Below, one piece after another: positions 32,514 through 42,336 of a stretch of DNA of 64,000 bases. The first letter of the stretch is position 1. Each line of letters begins with the position of its first letter. Below the pieces are notes generated by a model. That model made no database searches and had not been told where the DNA came from. It saw nothing but the letters and a program-made list of their open reading frames with translations. Position numbers and translations under genes: made by a program. The DNA comes from Adenophora triphylla var. japonica (taxonomy: Eukaryota; Streptophyta; Magnoliopsida; Asterales; Campanulaceae): positions 372,001 to 436,000 of the forward strand of contig JAFEMH010000752.1 of assembly GCA_022495995.1 (NCBI GenBank), written 5' to 3'.

Positions 32514-32898
32514 TAGGGGTGTGCTCGGTCCGGTTTGGTTCGATTTTAGGTTAAAACCGAAACCGAACCAAAAGATATCGGTTTTTTTTATTTTAAAACC
32601 ATTAAGCTTCGGTTTTATTCGATTTCGGTTTTATTCGATTTTGGTTTGGTGTCAGTTTGGTTCGGTGTAGTTCGGTTTCAATAAGATGAGAAGAACATGC
32701 ATATATTGATAGTTGGATTATGATAGTTACATTTAGCAAGATGAAATTTATTAATCCCTCATTAACAAAGCAAGATGAGAAGATGCAATACTAAAGTACT
32801 TAAGATTTTCATGACAAATTTATGTGTTCCACATGCCACTACAAATAATAGTTAAACTATCGTAAGCATAATTTTAACTCCAAAGCAAGATGAGAAAA

Positions 32899-32957
<59 letters not shown>

Positions 32958-33160
32958 TGACACGTCATTTTAATAATATTGGTTCGGTTCGATTTCATCG
33001 GCTCGGTTTTTCATTTAAACCAAAACCGAAACCGAAAGGTTCGGTTTTTAAATGGTTAAAACCATTAACATTTCGATTTTGTCGGTTTCGGTTTTTTCGG
33101 TCCGATTTTGTCGGTTTCGGTCCGATTTTTTCGGTTTTTCGATTTTGTTGAACACCCCTA
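32514..33160. mobile_element. hAT MITE, 647 bp, with perfect 8-bp target duplication
   Basis: Inverted ends TAGGGGTGTGCTCGG and TAGGGGTGTTCAACA are flanked on both sides by ATAGCAAT (32506-32513 and 33161-33168). Subterminal runs of CGGTTTCGGTTTT-type repeats point inward from both ends. The centre holds a (TA)n microsatellite (about 32900-32952). No coding capacity. It lies inside the larger hAT element. Confidence 0.88.
32900..32952. repeat. (TA)n microsatellite
   Basis: About 26 TA dinucleotides in the middle of the hAT MITE. Confidence 0.95.
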
Positions 33161-33168
33161 ATAGCAAT

Positions 33169-33900
33169 GAACCTACAGTTTCAACAAAAAGATATTTTCT
33201 CATCCTTCTCATCAATTATCAATATAAGAGAGTAAGAACATTTTTTCAGATACCAATCAACAAATCTACCAAATACCTTCACAGAAAACCAAATACTAAC
33301 TGAGACAAACATTATGCCCAAATATGAAAGCCACATTATTTTCTGTACTTTTTCATTTTTTTTTCATTTATCACCTAATTTAACAGAGATTTAATTGCAG
33401 ATAAATAAATCCAGAAAATAAACGACTCGGATACATTTGTAGAAAAAAGTCCCAATTATTAGAAAACTTGAATCAGAGCTTGTGAATAATGCCTGGACAA
33501 AGAGTCTGAAAGTGAGGTAAAAAGTACTCAGGGCATGGTTTCCTCAGTATATCTACCCATTTGCATACAGATCCACTCTCACAAACAAAAAAATCAAAGA
33601 ACATGGAATAATAATAACAAAAAAAAAAACTAAATAATAAGTAGAGAGGAAATACCCACTACCCAGTAATGGATGATAGCTCCGTTTCTGCAAAATGGCC
33701 GAAAATGGTATCGTCGGCTACGGCGTTTGGTCGAGACTTGAGAGAGGGAAAGAGATTCAGATTATAGAGCGAGAGCGAGGGCGAGGCGAGGGAGACGGCG
33801 TTTGAAGTTTGAACTGGAATGGAACTGAAGTGAAAACTGAAAAAAGGGATTAGAGTTGGAAAACCCTAGAATAGAAAAGGGAAAGAACGAACGTCAACGG
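33169..33900 (-). other. A/T-rich stretch and probable 5' untranslated exon of the hAT unit
   Basis: On the minus strand 33850-33660 reads as a pyrimidine-rich leader (CCTCGCCCTCGCTCTCGCTC) ending near a possible GT donor at about 33656. The remaining 33169-33650 is A/T-rich and shows no gene. It could be the promoter-proximal part of the transcript that includes 32467-32393. Confidence 0.3.
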
Positions 33901-34229
33901 AGAACGCTGTTGTTTTGAGTGGGCGCCGGAAAAAAAAGGTGGGTTGGCCTGCCCCGCCCCGCCCCAAACCCGTTTGACTCGCACCCGTTTGAGCAAATCC
34001 GAATTGGCTCACTTTTATTTGGGTTAATAGTTTTAAATCTCAACTTAACCATATTGCAGGTGGGGTGGTCTGGCACGACGGACTCAACTCAAATTGACGA
34101 CTCTAATTGTGATAATCTCTATATAATTGGAATAGACCGGATTGATGATTCTGAACCCGTAGGATTTTGTTGAGAAAGACCCCACTATTAACGGTGTCTT
34201 TGTGTTTTGTAAGTCCAAAAATACATCAC

Positions 34230-34823
34230 ACCCTAGAGACATCTACTCGTATGATAAAACTTTGACACCCCCGATAAGCCATTTTTCAAGGTAGCATCAT
34301 ATAACTCCCCAATCGCCTGCTCCTTCCATGGCCATACTAATGGTACTGATTCTTCATTATCCTTCCTTTAGTCACCCATTTGTGTGTTTCTTGATTTGAT
34401 TTCGAGAAAAGTACCTTTTTGGTCCTTAAATTATTTTATTTGAGACCTTTTAGTCCTTGAACTATTTTTAAGCCTTTTTCATCCTTAAACTATTTTAATT
34501 GGGACCTTTTAATCCTTCCGTTAAAACTTTCGTCCATTAACCGTTAATTGGGACCTTTTCGTAAAGAGTTATATAGGCCAGTGACCTTTTAGATACTTAA
34601 CTCCGTTGTGAAACTATTTCTATATTTTATTTTTTACAAATTTGAACATTCATTTAGGGACGACGAATTTTATTTGCAAGGCATAGATATTACAAGGCAC
34701 TTGGAAATGACGAAAATACCCATTTATATATAATTTTTTTTTCATTTCTCTCATTCCCTCCAACGTTCACGCTTCTCTTCTCTCTCTCGTACACGAACGA
34801 CGCTACACTTGCTCAAAATCCAA
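34230..34823 (+). promoter_or_regulatory. Upstream region of the second PMD gene with a T-rich imperfect repeat
   Basis: From 34413 to 34565 there are three to four imperfect units of ACCTTTTAGTCCTTGAACTA-type sequence, a motif I associate with dispersed plant repeats. From 34740 a pyrimidine-rich leader (CTTCTCTTCTCTCTCTCG) leads to the ATG at 34824. No clear TATA box could be assigned. Confidence 0.35.
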
Positions 34824-35123
34824 ATGGTGAGAATGAAAATTCTAGCAGTTAAGTCCGGCGCTTCCGCCGCCGCTACCGCCGCTGCCATGGCCGCCGGAAC
34901 GTCGTCTACCACCGTGCCTGTAAAGAAGGTAATCCCTCCCTCACCGTTTTCGATTTTCTGGAGTTTAGGTCAAAGAGAGTATCATTATTATTCAAAAATT
35001 AGTTTGATGAATTGGGTTTTAAAATGAGATGTTATGAACTGGGTTTGAATTTGTTGTTTAGAGAATTCCATTGATGAACTGGGTTTGAAATTGTTGTGCG
35101 AAATATGTTTCTGGACTTTGATT

Positions 35124-35445
35124 GTTTCGTATAATTTTACACGAACTGGTTCCAAGCATTTCGCAAAAAAATACACGAACTGGTTCTAAAAATTTCGTGT
35201 ATAGGCACACGAAACACAATGGAACAATGTTTAGGTTGTTTCGTATGCCTATACACGAAACTGGTCCTTCTATTTCGTATGAAAATTACACGAAATTGTT
35301 CTTAGCATTTCATGTATAATCACACGAAATCTAAAGGAAAATTTCTCCTTTGGATTTCGTGTGAATATACACGAAATGTTGAGAACCATTTCGTATCATT
35401 TTACACGAAATGTTATTCAACATTTCGTGTATATTTACACGAAAT
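35124..35445 (+). repeat. Array of nine short palindromes in PMD intron 1
   Basis: Nine inverted units of the form ATTTCGTRT...ACACGAAAT, 20-25 bp each, occur at about 35124, 35159, 35191, 35240, 35272, 35308, 35356, 35388 and 35421. Spacers of 9-30 bp differ in sequence, while arms are nearly constant and loop bases vary. It lies wholly in the intron 34929-35511. Confidence 0.8.
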
Positions 35446-35945
35446 GAATCGAACCTGAACCGAAACTTTAAGCGTGACTAATTTATTGTCTCTTATTTGA
35501 TTTTTTTGTAGGGGCGTCAACCTATGACCGCTTCCAATAGAAAGAGAAAGGCCGAGACGACAGTTAAGAAAGAGAAACGCTCCAAACAAAAACATGATAA
35601 AAATGATGAGCCTGAGACTGTGATTGAGCCGGAGCACATTGAGAGTGAGCATACAGATGATGAGGCGGCCTCTGCTGGTCACGAGGATGTTGCTGAGTCA
35701 TCTTCATCTTCATCTTCTGATTCTGATGCTGCTGAGTCATCTTCTGACTCTGATGGGGGTGAGGAGGAGGAGGAGGGGGAGGCGGAAGAGGAGGAGGAGG
35801 AGGCGGAGACACGTGATGTTAGACCATTGAGGCATGGGAGGAGGAGGGGTCAGGATGTGGCTAGAGGGCAGGGACGGAGGAGGAGGCAGGGTGCGGGTGC
35901 GGGTGAGGAGGAGCCACCATCATGGAAGATTGTGAGCGACCCAGG

Positions 35946-37414
35946 TGTAAGTGCTCCAATTTGAGTTGGTAGTTTTTTTTTCGTTAGAAAGTTAACGAAA
36001 GTTTTAACATTTCTAACATTTCTAACAATCTCTAACCTTCCTAACCAAGCAAGAGTAGGTTAGGGTTTGCCATTTAAAGTTAAACCAAAAAAAGAATCCA
36101 AAAAAGCAAAAGAATTAAGAAAATCCCGAAACGAAGTTGAAAAACAATTTACTGCCGATATTTTGAATTTTATTCCTCTGTCCAAAGCACTCGAGCCTCG
36201 AGATGAACAGTGCACGCCTACGGGAACCCTCCGCGCGGACATGTATGACATTTCCAGTGTCCTATAAATTGAACCCTCCTCTCTCAGTTTAAAGGAGGAA
36301 TTTTGATCACAGCAACGAAGTTCTGGCGAAATATAGAGAGAAAACAGTGGGAATCCCTTGATTGCCACTTTTTTCTTGAATCTTTCCCAATCAAATACCA
36401 AACACACCAAACCTTGATACTCCTCAAGCCAAACACCAAATCTTGATATTCCTCAAGTCAAATTCCAAGCCTAGGAAGATAGGGTGTCACCATTGGTAAA
36501 GCCCTCCTTCTCAAAACCCTAAAATCCTCTTTTAACTTCTTGTTCATCTTGTTCTTCTCACTTGGATCTACTTGATGTCTTGTTTAACTTAAGTTTTGAC
36601 CTAAGATGGTCATCTTGAAGTTCATCTTCATGAATGACCATCTCAAATGGTCTACATTTTAAATCTCTAAATTGATTTTTCTCTTTAAATTCATCTTTAC
36701 AAAGATCCCCTCTCCCTTTGCAAAGGATATGTTTAAACCCCATAAATTCCCCAAGGATGACTTGAGTATGATAACCACTTGGCACAAGGTAGTGGAATCA
36801 AGTCTAGGGATGAAAATGGGGTGAACATAGATGCAAACCCCCCAAAAATCACATTTCTCCTCAAGAACATCTTGCTGTCCAGTAGCATTGTTCTGAGAAC
36901 TCAGTCCATTTTCCTATTTTTTGGACCCAGTAAAACTTGGAATTGGGTGTTGACTACAAAATACTTTTTGTAGCCAACATCCAGAGCTTTCCATACATAT
37001 TTTTAATTTATTTTTTGCGTGAGTAAAAATCCTTTTTTCAATTTTTCTTTTAGAGGCCAGTTCATCAGTTTCTGGAAATCCAGATTTCAGATCTGAGATT
37101 TCCAGAAGGTTTTGACCCCTCAAATCATCTCCAAAATGAAAAGTTCTTTTACAGAAACCATTTTTAAGGTGTTTTGAACATTTTTCATTCCCGGACTTTT
37201 CCCAGATTCTGGAGTTTTCAAGCCCTAAAGCCCATTTCAAAGTCAAAGGTCAACTGCCTTCTTTCATTCTGGCAGAATTGCTTTTCAAATCCAAAAATCT
37301 TTTGAGTGCCAAGACTCAACCCAAAAATTCTCCAAAAAATCATGGGATCAGTTTAAAGCCTTAAAAAGAGCTCCCAATTTTTACTTACCTCAGTTTCAAC
37401 TTATTTTGGCCAAA

Positions 37415-37445
<31 letters not shown>

Positions 37446-37639
37446 ACAAAGGATTTTGAATGTTTGGAAGACTCGTTTTTACGAGGCGTTCCGGGTGCAC
37501 ACTAACGTCCTTCCCGGCACGTAACGTGACCTCCGAACCTAAATCTCTGATCTCGGGCTTTTTTCAAAGTTTTGGCCCTTAAAATAAAAATGGCGTGGCG
37601 ACTCCGTTTGATTTTCAAAAAAAAATCGGGTACATCACA
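35946..37639 (+). repeat. Solo Ogre LTR (family B, 1694 bp) with 5-bp target duplication
   Basis: Starts TGTAAGTGCTCCAATTTGAG and ends GGGTACATCACA, flanked by CCAGG at 35941-35945 and CCAGG at 37640-37644. There is no primer site or polypurine tract, so it is a solo LTR left by LTR-LTR recombination. It belongs with the LTR of element B. TATAAATT is at 36263-36270, a (CA)n run at about 37417-37444, conserved hairpins at 37472-37521, and an internal primer-complement copy TGGCGACTCCG at 37596-37606. Confidence 0.92.
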
Positions 37640-38567
37640 CCAGGCGGCGACCCTGAGGTTTGTGATTTGTTATACGGGTTCGGTCATCACCGAGCCCGAG
37701 AGATTTAGGGCAACCCCACTAGCCAGTCGGTGGTGAAGTTCCATACCAGACATCAGCATCTCGATAGGTAAGCTATTTGTTTACAAAAATAAACTTTGAC
37801 GAAACATTGGTTTTAATGTAATCATTATTGTGAAATTCTAAAAATTATTATTGATAAATCTTTAAACAGGTTCTCGCGTGATAGACTGGCCGAGGATGAT
37901 CGAGCATGGTTGACTGCAGTTGATGCTACGGGTATCCATCACCTGCATGATACCACCATTCGCCTGACTAGCTCGGCGCTGCTGACGGCATTTGTGGAAC
38001 GGTGGTCTCCTGAGACTAACACGTTTCACATGCCGTGGGGGGAGATGACGATTACGATGCATGACGTCACTCATATTCTAGGTATATTGTTGTTATATTT
38101 TTCATTTTCAATATATAGAGCTTTGGTTGACTGCATTTGACATATTCTTCAATTACAATTTATAGGTGTCAGCTGTATGGGTTTTCCTGTTAGGACGGTG
38201 GATCCAGAGCCTGACCTACGAGAGATCCGGAGACACCTCATCGGCTGTCTGAGGGGCACGTCCTACACATTACGTGAGCTCCGTCTTGCCTTTGAGGCCC
38301 CTTCAGACATGTCAGATGACCAGCGTGCATCCACTTATCTCCTGTTCCTCTTGGGTTGCACGCTGTTTGTGGACAAGAGTCAGGATAAGATGCCTGCAGC
38401 TTATCTTTCCCTGTGCATGGATCTTCAGAGATTTGGGCGTCTCGCCTGGGGATCAGCTGCTTTGGCGTACATCTATCGCGAGTTGGGGAAGACGTCCAGA
38501 TCCGGATGCGCTCAGATGGGAGGCTGTTCGACTCTCCTAGAGGTAATATTTAATATTTATTAATGCT

Positions 38568-39385
38568 GTCCAAGCAGAATTTCCCGAGATCGCACATCAT
38601 TTGTGTCGAAGGCATATAGAAGTCAATGTTCGAAAGAGGGCATTGACTTATACTGGGAACCCGGAATTCGCAAAAGCAATCATGAATAAATTCAATGCAA
38701 CAATATCAGCCGCTACTTCCGGAGAATGGAACACCCGTTGGCAACGGTTTTCTAAACGTTTTGCTGCTCATCCTGCTTTATTGAGCTATCTCCACGATAC
38801 ATGGATTACTCCATACTCTCAAAATATTCTGTCCATGCATACGGATACGTTGCTACACTTCGGAACCCACACCACGAACAGATCTGAGAGTGAGCATAGC
38901 AGGTTGAAGAAGGCGTTGGGAAGTACTTCTTCTACTTTTGACACAATTTTCAAAGTTGCTCACGAGATCATGGAAATTCAAATAATAAAAATCAAAGCTA
39001 GCATGGAGATGGCAAAGAGCAGAATTCCAATTGATATGAAGACTTGTAATCTGTATCACGACATATTGGGGCGAGTGTCAAATGTAGCCTTGGACATCAT
39101 CAAAAAAGAGCGGTCTCGTAGTGGGGATAATGTCATGGATCCCTCAGAATGTGGGTGTTATGTCAGGCGAACACATGGACTTCCATGCAGTCACGAGATT
39201 GCACGCATACAGAGCTCTGGGGGACGGATTGGGTTGTCTTCGATTCAAGCTTTTTGGAAGAAGTTGGACATTGAGCCAGAGTACTGTCCAACTAGGTCTT
39301 CGATCAATGAATATTCTTTTGTAGCTGTGTGGAACGAAGTACAGAACGCACCTGAACCGATCAAGAGAAAGTTATTCCAAACGAT
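38568..39385 (+). pseudogene. MULE (FAR1-like) transposase C-terminal fragment
   Basis: The frame contains EFPEIAHHLCRRHIEVNV, then TNRSESEHSRLKKALG (the region of the third acidic catalytic residue in MULE transposases), and a SWIM zinc finger CGCYVRRTHGLPCSH (CxC...CxH). The first two catalytic aspartates and the DNA-binding N-terminus are missing. From 39386 the frame reads on as nonsense through antisense PMD sequence to a stop at 39461. It adjoins the PMD gene on the left. Confidence 0.85.
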
Positions 39386-40543
39386 AGAATCTGAATCTCC
39401 ACCAACCGAGTCTCCATCCCTAGCCCCTTCGGAAGGAGGTCAAACCCCATATAGTCCCTGAACTCAGCCTCAGAAATGTGGTCCCTCCAGGTCACAGGCC
39501 GATCAGTGAACCTCAAGCCTATGATAGCCGTAAAGTCGACAGGAGTCACCGTAGCCTCTCCCCAGCCCAGGTGAAAGCTATGAGTGGTGTCCCACAAAAA
39601 CTCAAAAAGAGCTTGGGTCAGCCCCTTACTCTTGGTCATCACGTGAATGCCACTGCCGATAGCCTCGACAAAGGCATGAAGACCCGTAGCCTCAACTAAC
39701 TGCTTAGGGTTGTGGCCGTCCTTCTCAAAGTCAGGCATCCTCGCCCACAATTTCACCGCTATCTCAGCGGGTCCCCGTGATTTGCTCTCCTGTAGGTAAG
39801 CACAGCAAAGGTATGTTAGTCCTTCAACTTATCTCAGAAACATGCATATAGTCACAAAATGGTGCACATATTGCCAAAGAAAAGCATTCATAAGAAATTT
39901 TCTAGCATCATTTGCCTAGAACACATGTCTTTCATCATTTGAAATGCGTCACAGCGAGCACATGCTCTCCCAAACACAAAAATCCCAGTTTTCACAAAAT
40001 TCTTTGCATATAAAGTTTAATCTTTCAAAATGGCATGCATGAATCATTTTCATCGTCCAAAATCTTATTTTCACATCCATGATCAGAAGTTGACCTAGTT
40101 CTAGCACATGCAAGAACTCTATCCCATTTTTGGCATTATTTTTCTCACTTTATTTTCAAAAAAAAAAAGAGTCATTCTCATATTTATTCAAATAAATTGC
40201 ACATACATGATTACCTATATACTTAGCCCCGTAGGTCAATCGTCAAATCCATAAAACATCAACAAAATCACAAAGAAAATCCAAAAATTCCCAAAATTCG
40301 AATTTTGCCCTAATCAATCAAAAATCAACCAAAATCGATGAAATCGAGTAAATCGAGAGTGCTTACCCCAATAGATTGAGGTTTCATGGACTTGTGATCC
40401 CTTTTATTGGGATAAAACTCAAAGGTGAGCACCGCAAAGTCATACTTTCGGTCGGTTCTCACGAACTCTCTCTGCCTCAACCTCGCGGCTTGTGATAAAG
40501 TACGACGCGCTTGGCGGGGCATAATGTTTCCTCCTTGGTCCAT
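39386..40543 (-). pseudogene. PMD gene copy 2, 5' half only (exon 1 and part of exon 2)
   Basis: Exon 1 at 40543-40367 and exon 2 from 39789 to the junction at 39386 match the gene at 16558-13928. Codon 39747-39745 is TGG, where copy 1 has TGA, so copy 2 preserves the unmutated tryptophan. The remaining exons 2-4 are absent because the duplication breakpoint lies in exon 2. The ORF on the opposite strand of this region is an artefact of the junction. Confidence 0.85.
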
Positions 40544-40781
40544 TTTAAGCAATAGAAAGCTAGAGATTTTGAAGGCCGTCTCGTTTCTCTCTTTTCTCTC
40601 TTCTCTCCTCGACCAAACAACAACAACAATGGCTGCTGCCCGTTTCCCCTTCTGTTTAAACAATCTGGTGAAATTAGGTTTCAAGCCGGACGACCTCTTT
40701 TTCTCTATCTCATGCGGGCGTGATTCATTCGCCTCAGCCGAATTTATATTTTTGCCCTGAACTTTCCATTTAAGAAAAATC

Positions 40782-41339
40782 TTCGTTATTTCCAAATGGA
40801 ATAACGTTGTCTCCCAAAATCTCCGTTATTTCCAAATGGAATAACGTTGTCTCCCAAAATCTTCCGTTATTTCCAAATGGAATAACATTTTTTCTAAAAT
40901 CTTCCGTTATCTCCAATTGGAATGACGTTTTCTCCTAAAAATCCCCGTTATCTCCAAATGGAATAATGTTTTCACCTAAAAATCTCCGTTATCTCCTAAT
41001 GGAATAACATTTTCTCCTAAAAATCTCCGTTATCTCCAAATGGAATAACGTTGTTTCCTAAAAATATCTGTTATCTCCAAATGGAATAACGTTTTCTCCT
41101 AAAAATCTCTTTTATTGCAAAATGGGATAATGTCTCTTATGAAAAATATCTGTTATCGTCAAATGGGATAACGTCTCCTATGAAAAATCTCCATTATCGC
41201 CAAATGGGATAACGTCTCTTATGAAAAAACTCTGTTATCGCAAAATGGGATAACGTCTCTTATGAAAAATCTCCGTTATTGCCAAATGGGATAACGTTTC
41301 TTATGAAAAATTTCCGTTATCTCCAAATAGAATAACATG
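40782..41339 (+). repeat. 41-bp hairpin minisatellite, copy 2 (14 units)
   Basis: Same array as 16800-17357. Several units differ from their counterparts (for example TCTTTTATTGCAAAATGGG and CTCCAATTGGAATGACG), so the array has evolved since duplication. Confidence 0.85.
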
Positions 41340-41688
41340 AGGTGACAGCCTCCGAATTGTCAAATTCAAGCTTTAGCTACCTCTATATCCTCGATAGCGA
41401 CGTAAGCTCTAGTTTCTTAAGGTGACAAACCTCCGAATTGTCAAATTCAAGATTTAGTTACCTCTATCTCCTCGATAGCGACGTAAGCTCTAGTTTCTTA
41501 GGGTGACAGCCTTCGAATTGTCAAATTCAAGCTTTAGCTACCTCTATCTCCTCGATAGCGACGTAAGCTCTAGTTTCTTAAGGTGACAGCCTCCGAATTG
41601 TCAAATTCAAGCTTTAGCTACCTCTATCTCCGCGATAACAACGTAAGCTCTAGTTTCTTAAGGTGACAGCCTCCGAATTTTCAAAATG
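41340..41688 (+). repeat. 80-bp tandem repeat, copy 2 (4.3 units)
   Basis: Counterpart of 17358-17705; the second unit has a two-base insertion (GACAAACCTCC) and the fourth reads CGCGATAACAACG. Confidence 0.88.
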
Positions 41689-42336
41689 ACAAGGATCCTA
41701 GACCTGTTCCTAATTGTCTAGCAGATCCTGAACTACGATCATGGCTTGATTCCTCCGGGATACGTAGGTATCCTTTCAAAGGTCCAGCCATCCGACCATA
41801 TTGGTTACCCCCTTCCTTCACCACTCCTCAGTGGTGCGTGAGCCTTTCAAAAGGTTCAGCCATCCGACCACATTGGTCACCCCCTTTCTTCACCACTCCT
41901 AAATGGTGCGTGAGCCTTTTAAAAGGTCCAAATTTATCCGACCACATCGGTCACTTCCTTCATTTGGCATATCCCCAGCAGGACCAGCCATTTGACCTCT
42001 TAGGTCACTTCCTTTCCATCTTCATAACAAGAGACCATTTTCTCTTCGCCATTCCCCAGTGGATCCTGAACTACGATCATGGCTTGATTCCCCAGATACA
42101 TAGGTAGCCTACTTCGTGTTCACCAATCCGTCACATATGACATCCTTTCCCCAGTGGATCCAGAACTACGATTTGGCTTGATTCCTCTTCAGGATACGTA
42201 GGCAGCCTTCCAAAGGTTCAGCCACTCGACCTCCATGGTCACCCAATCCCAATCCATCTCGGCAGTTCGCCAGATTGGATTCTCACTTTTATCGATAACC
42301 CCACTTGATTTGCAAGTACCATTGCCGAGGGGCTTC
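41689..42336 (+). repeat. Ogre 3'-UTR box region and PPT, copy 2
   Basis: Counterpart of 17706-18354, ending with the same GAGGGGCTTC before the LTR. Confidence 0.6.

Larger units (their letters stand above)
31138..34105 (-). mobile_element. hAT-type DNA transposon, 2968 bp, degenerate
   Basis: Ends TAGATGTCAAT (31138) and, inverted, TAGAGTCGTCAAT (34105) are similar short inverted repeats. They are flanked by CTTGTGAT (31130-31137) and ATTGTGAT (34106-34113), an 8-bp target duplication with one mismatch, as expected for hAT. G/C-rich subterminal repeats (GGCGGGGCGGGCC type) lie at 31155-31300 and 33940-33970. Inside, on the minus strand, are a hAT dimerisation-domain fragment and exon-like pieces of unknown origin. 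A younger hAT MITE is nested at 32514-33160. Confidence 0.7.
30965..34229 (+). repeat. LTR-like fragment split by the hAT element
   Basis: A purine-rich GTCGGGGGCTTC (30953-30964) precedes TGATGTGTCC at 30965, similar in layout to the PPT/LTR join at 18355. The sequence runs to 31129, is interrupted by the hAT element with its target duplication, and resumes at 34114, ending perhaps at ...AATACATCA (34229). The two parts together would be only about 280 bp, so this could be a small or partial LTR. Confidence 0.35.
34824..38542 (+). pseudogene. Second plant mobile domain gene, interrupted by a solo LTR
   Basis: Exons: 34824-34928 (Ala-rich N-terminus), 35512-37767 (interrupted by the LTR), 37870-38081 and 38166-38542, with GT/AG ends. 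Exon 2 encodes a K/R-rich then acidic S/E-rich tract (35530-35830) and a basic RG-rich stretch. PMD hallmarks are in exon 3 (ETNTFHMPWGEMTITMHDV, THILG) and exon 4 (GFPVRTVDPEPDL, LGCTLFVDKSQDKM, YLSLCMDLQRFGRLAWGSAA), as in MAIN-like proteins. Exon 2 also has an in-frame TAG soon after the LTR (about 37708), so the gene is dead twice. Exon 4 is followed within 30 bp by MULE transposase sequence. PMDs are known partners of MULE transposases, so this may be one composite transposon. Confidence 0.75.
15402..39385 (+). repeat. Tandem duplication, unit 1 (about 23,984 bp)
   Basis: Sequence from 15402 (AGAATCTGAATCTCC) reappears at 39386, and the two run in parallel until 27360/51309, with an offset of 23,984 at the start and about 23,949 at the end. 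Position 39385 is the last base before the repeat begins, so the sequence between the two starts is exactly one unit. The right part of unit 1 (27361-39385) would be expected again beyond the copia insertion, outside the window. Differences are scattered single bases and small indels, so divergence looks low; I did not compute identity. Confidence 0.72.

Noticed and set aside
35524..35964. Acidic/basic frame resembling a nucleolin or chromatin protein
   Set aside because: It is exon 2 of the PMD gene; the last codons already read into the solo LTR.
39361..39461. C-terminal extension of the MULE frame (SPPTESPSLAPSEGGQ)
   Set aside because: From 39386 it is antisense PMD exon sequence read through the duplication junction, not a natural protein end.
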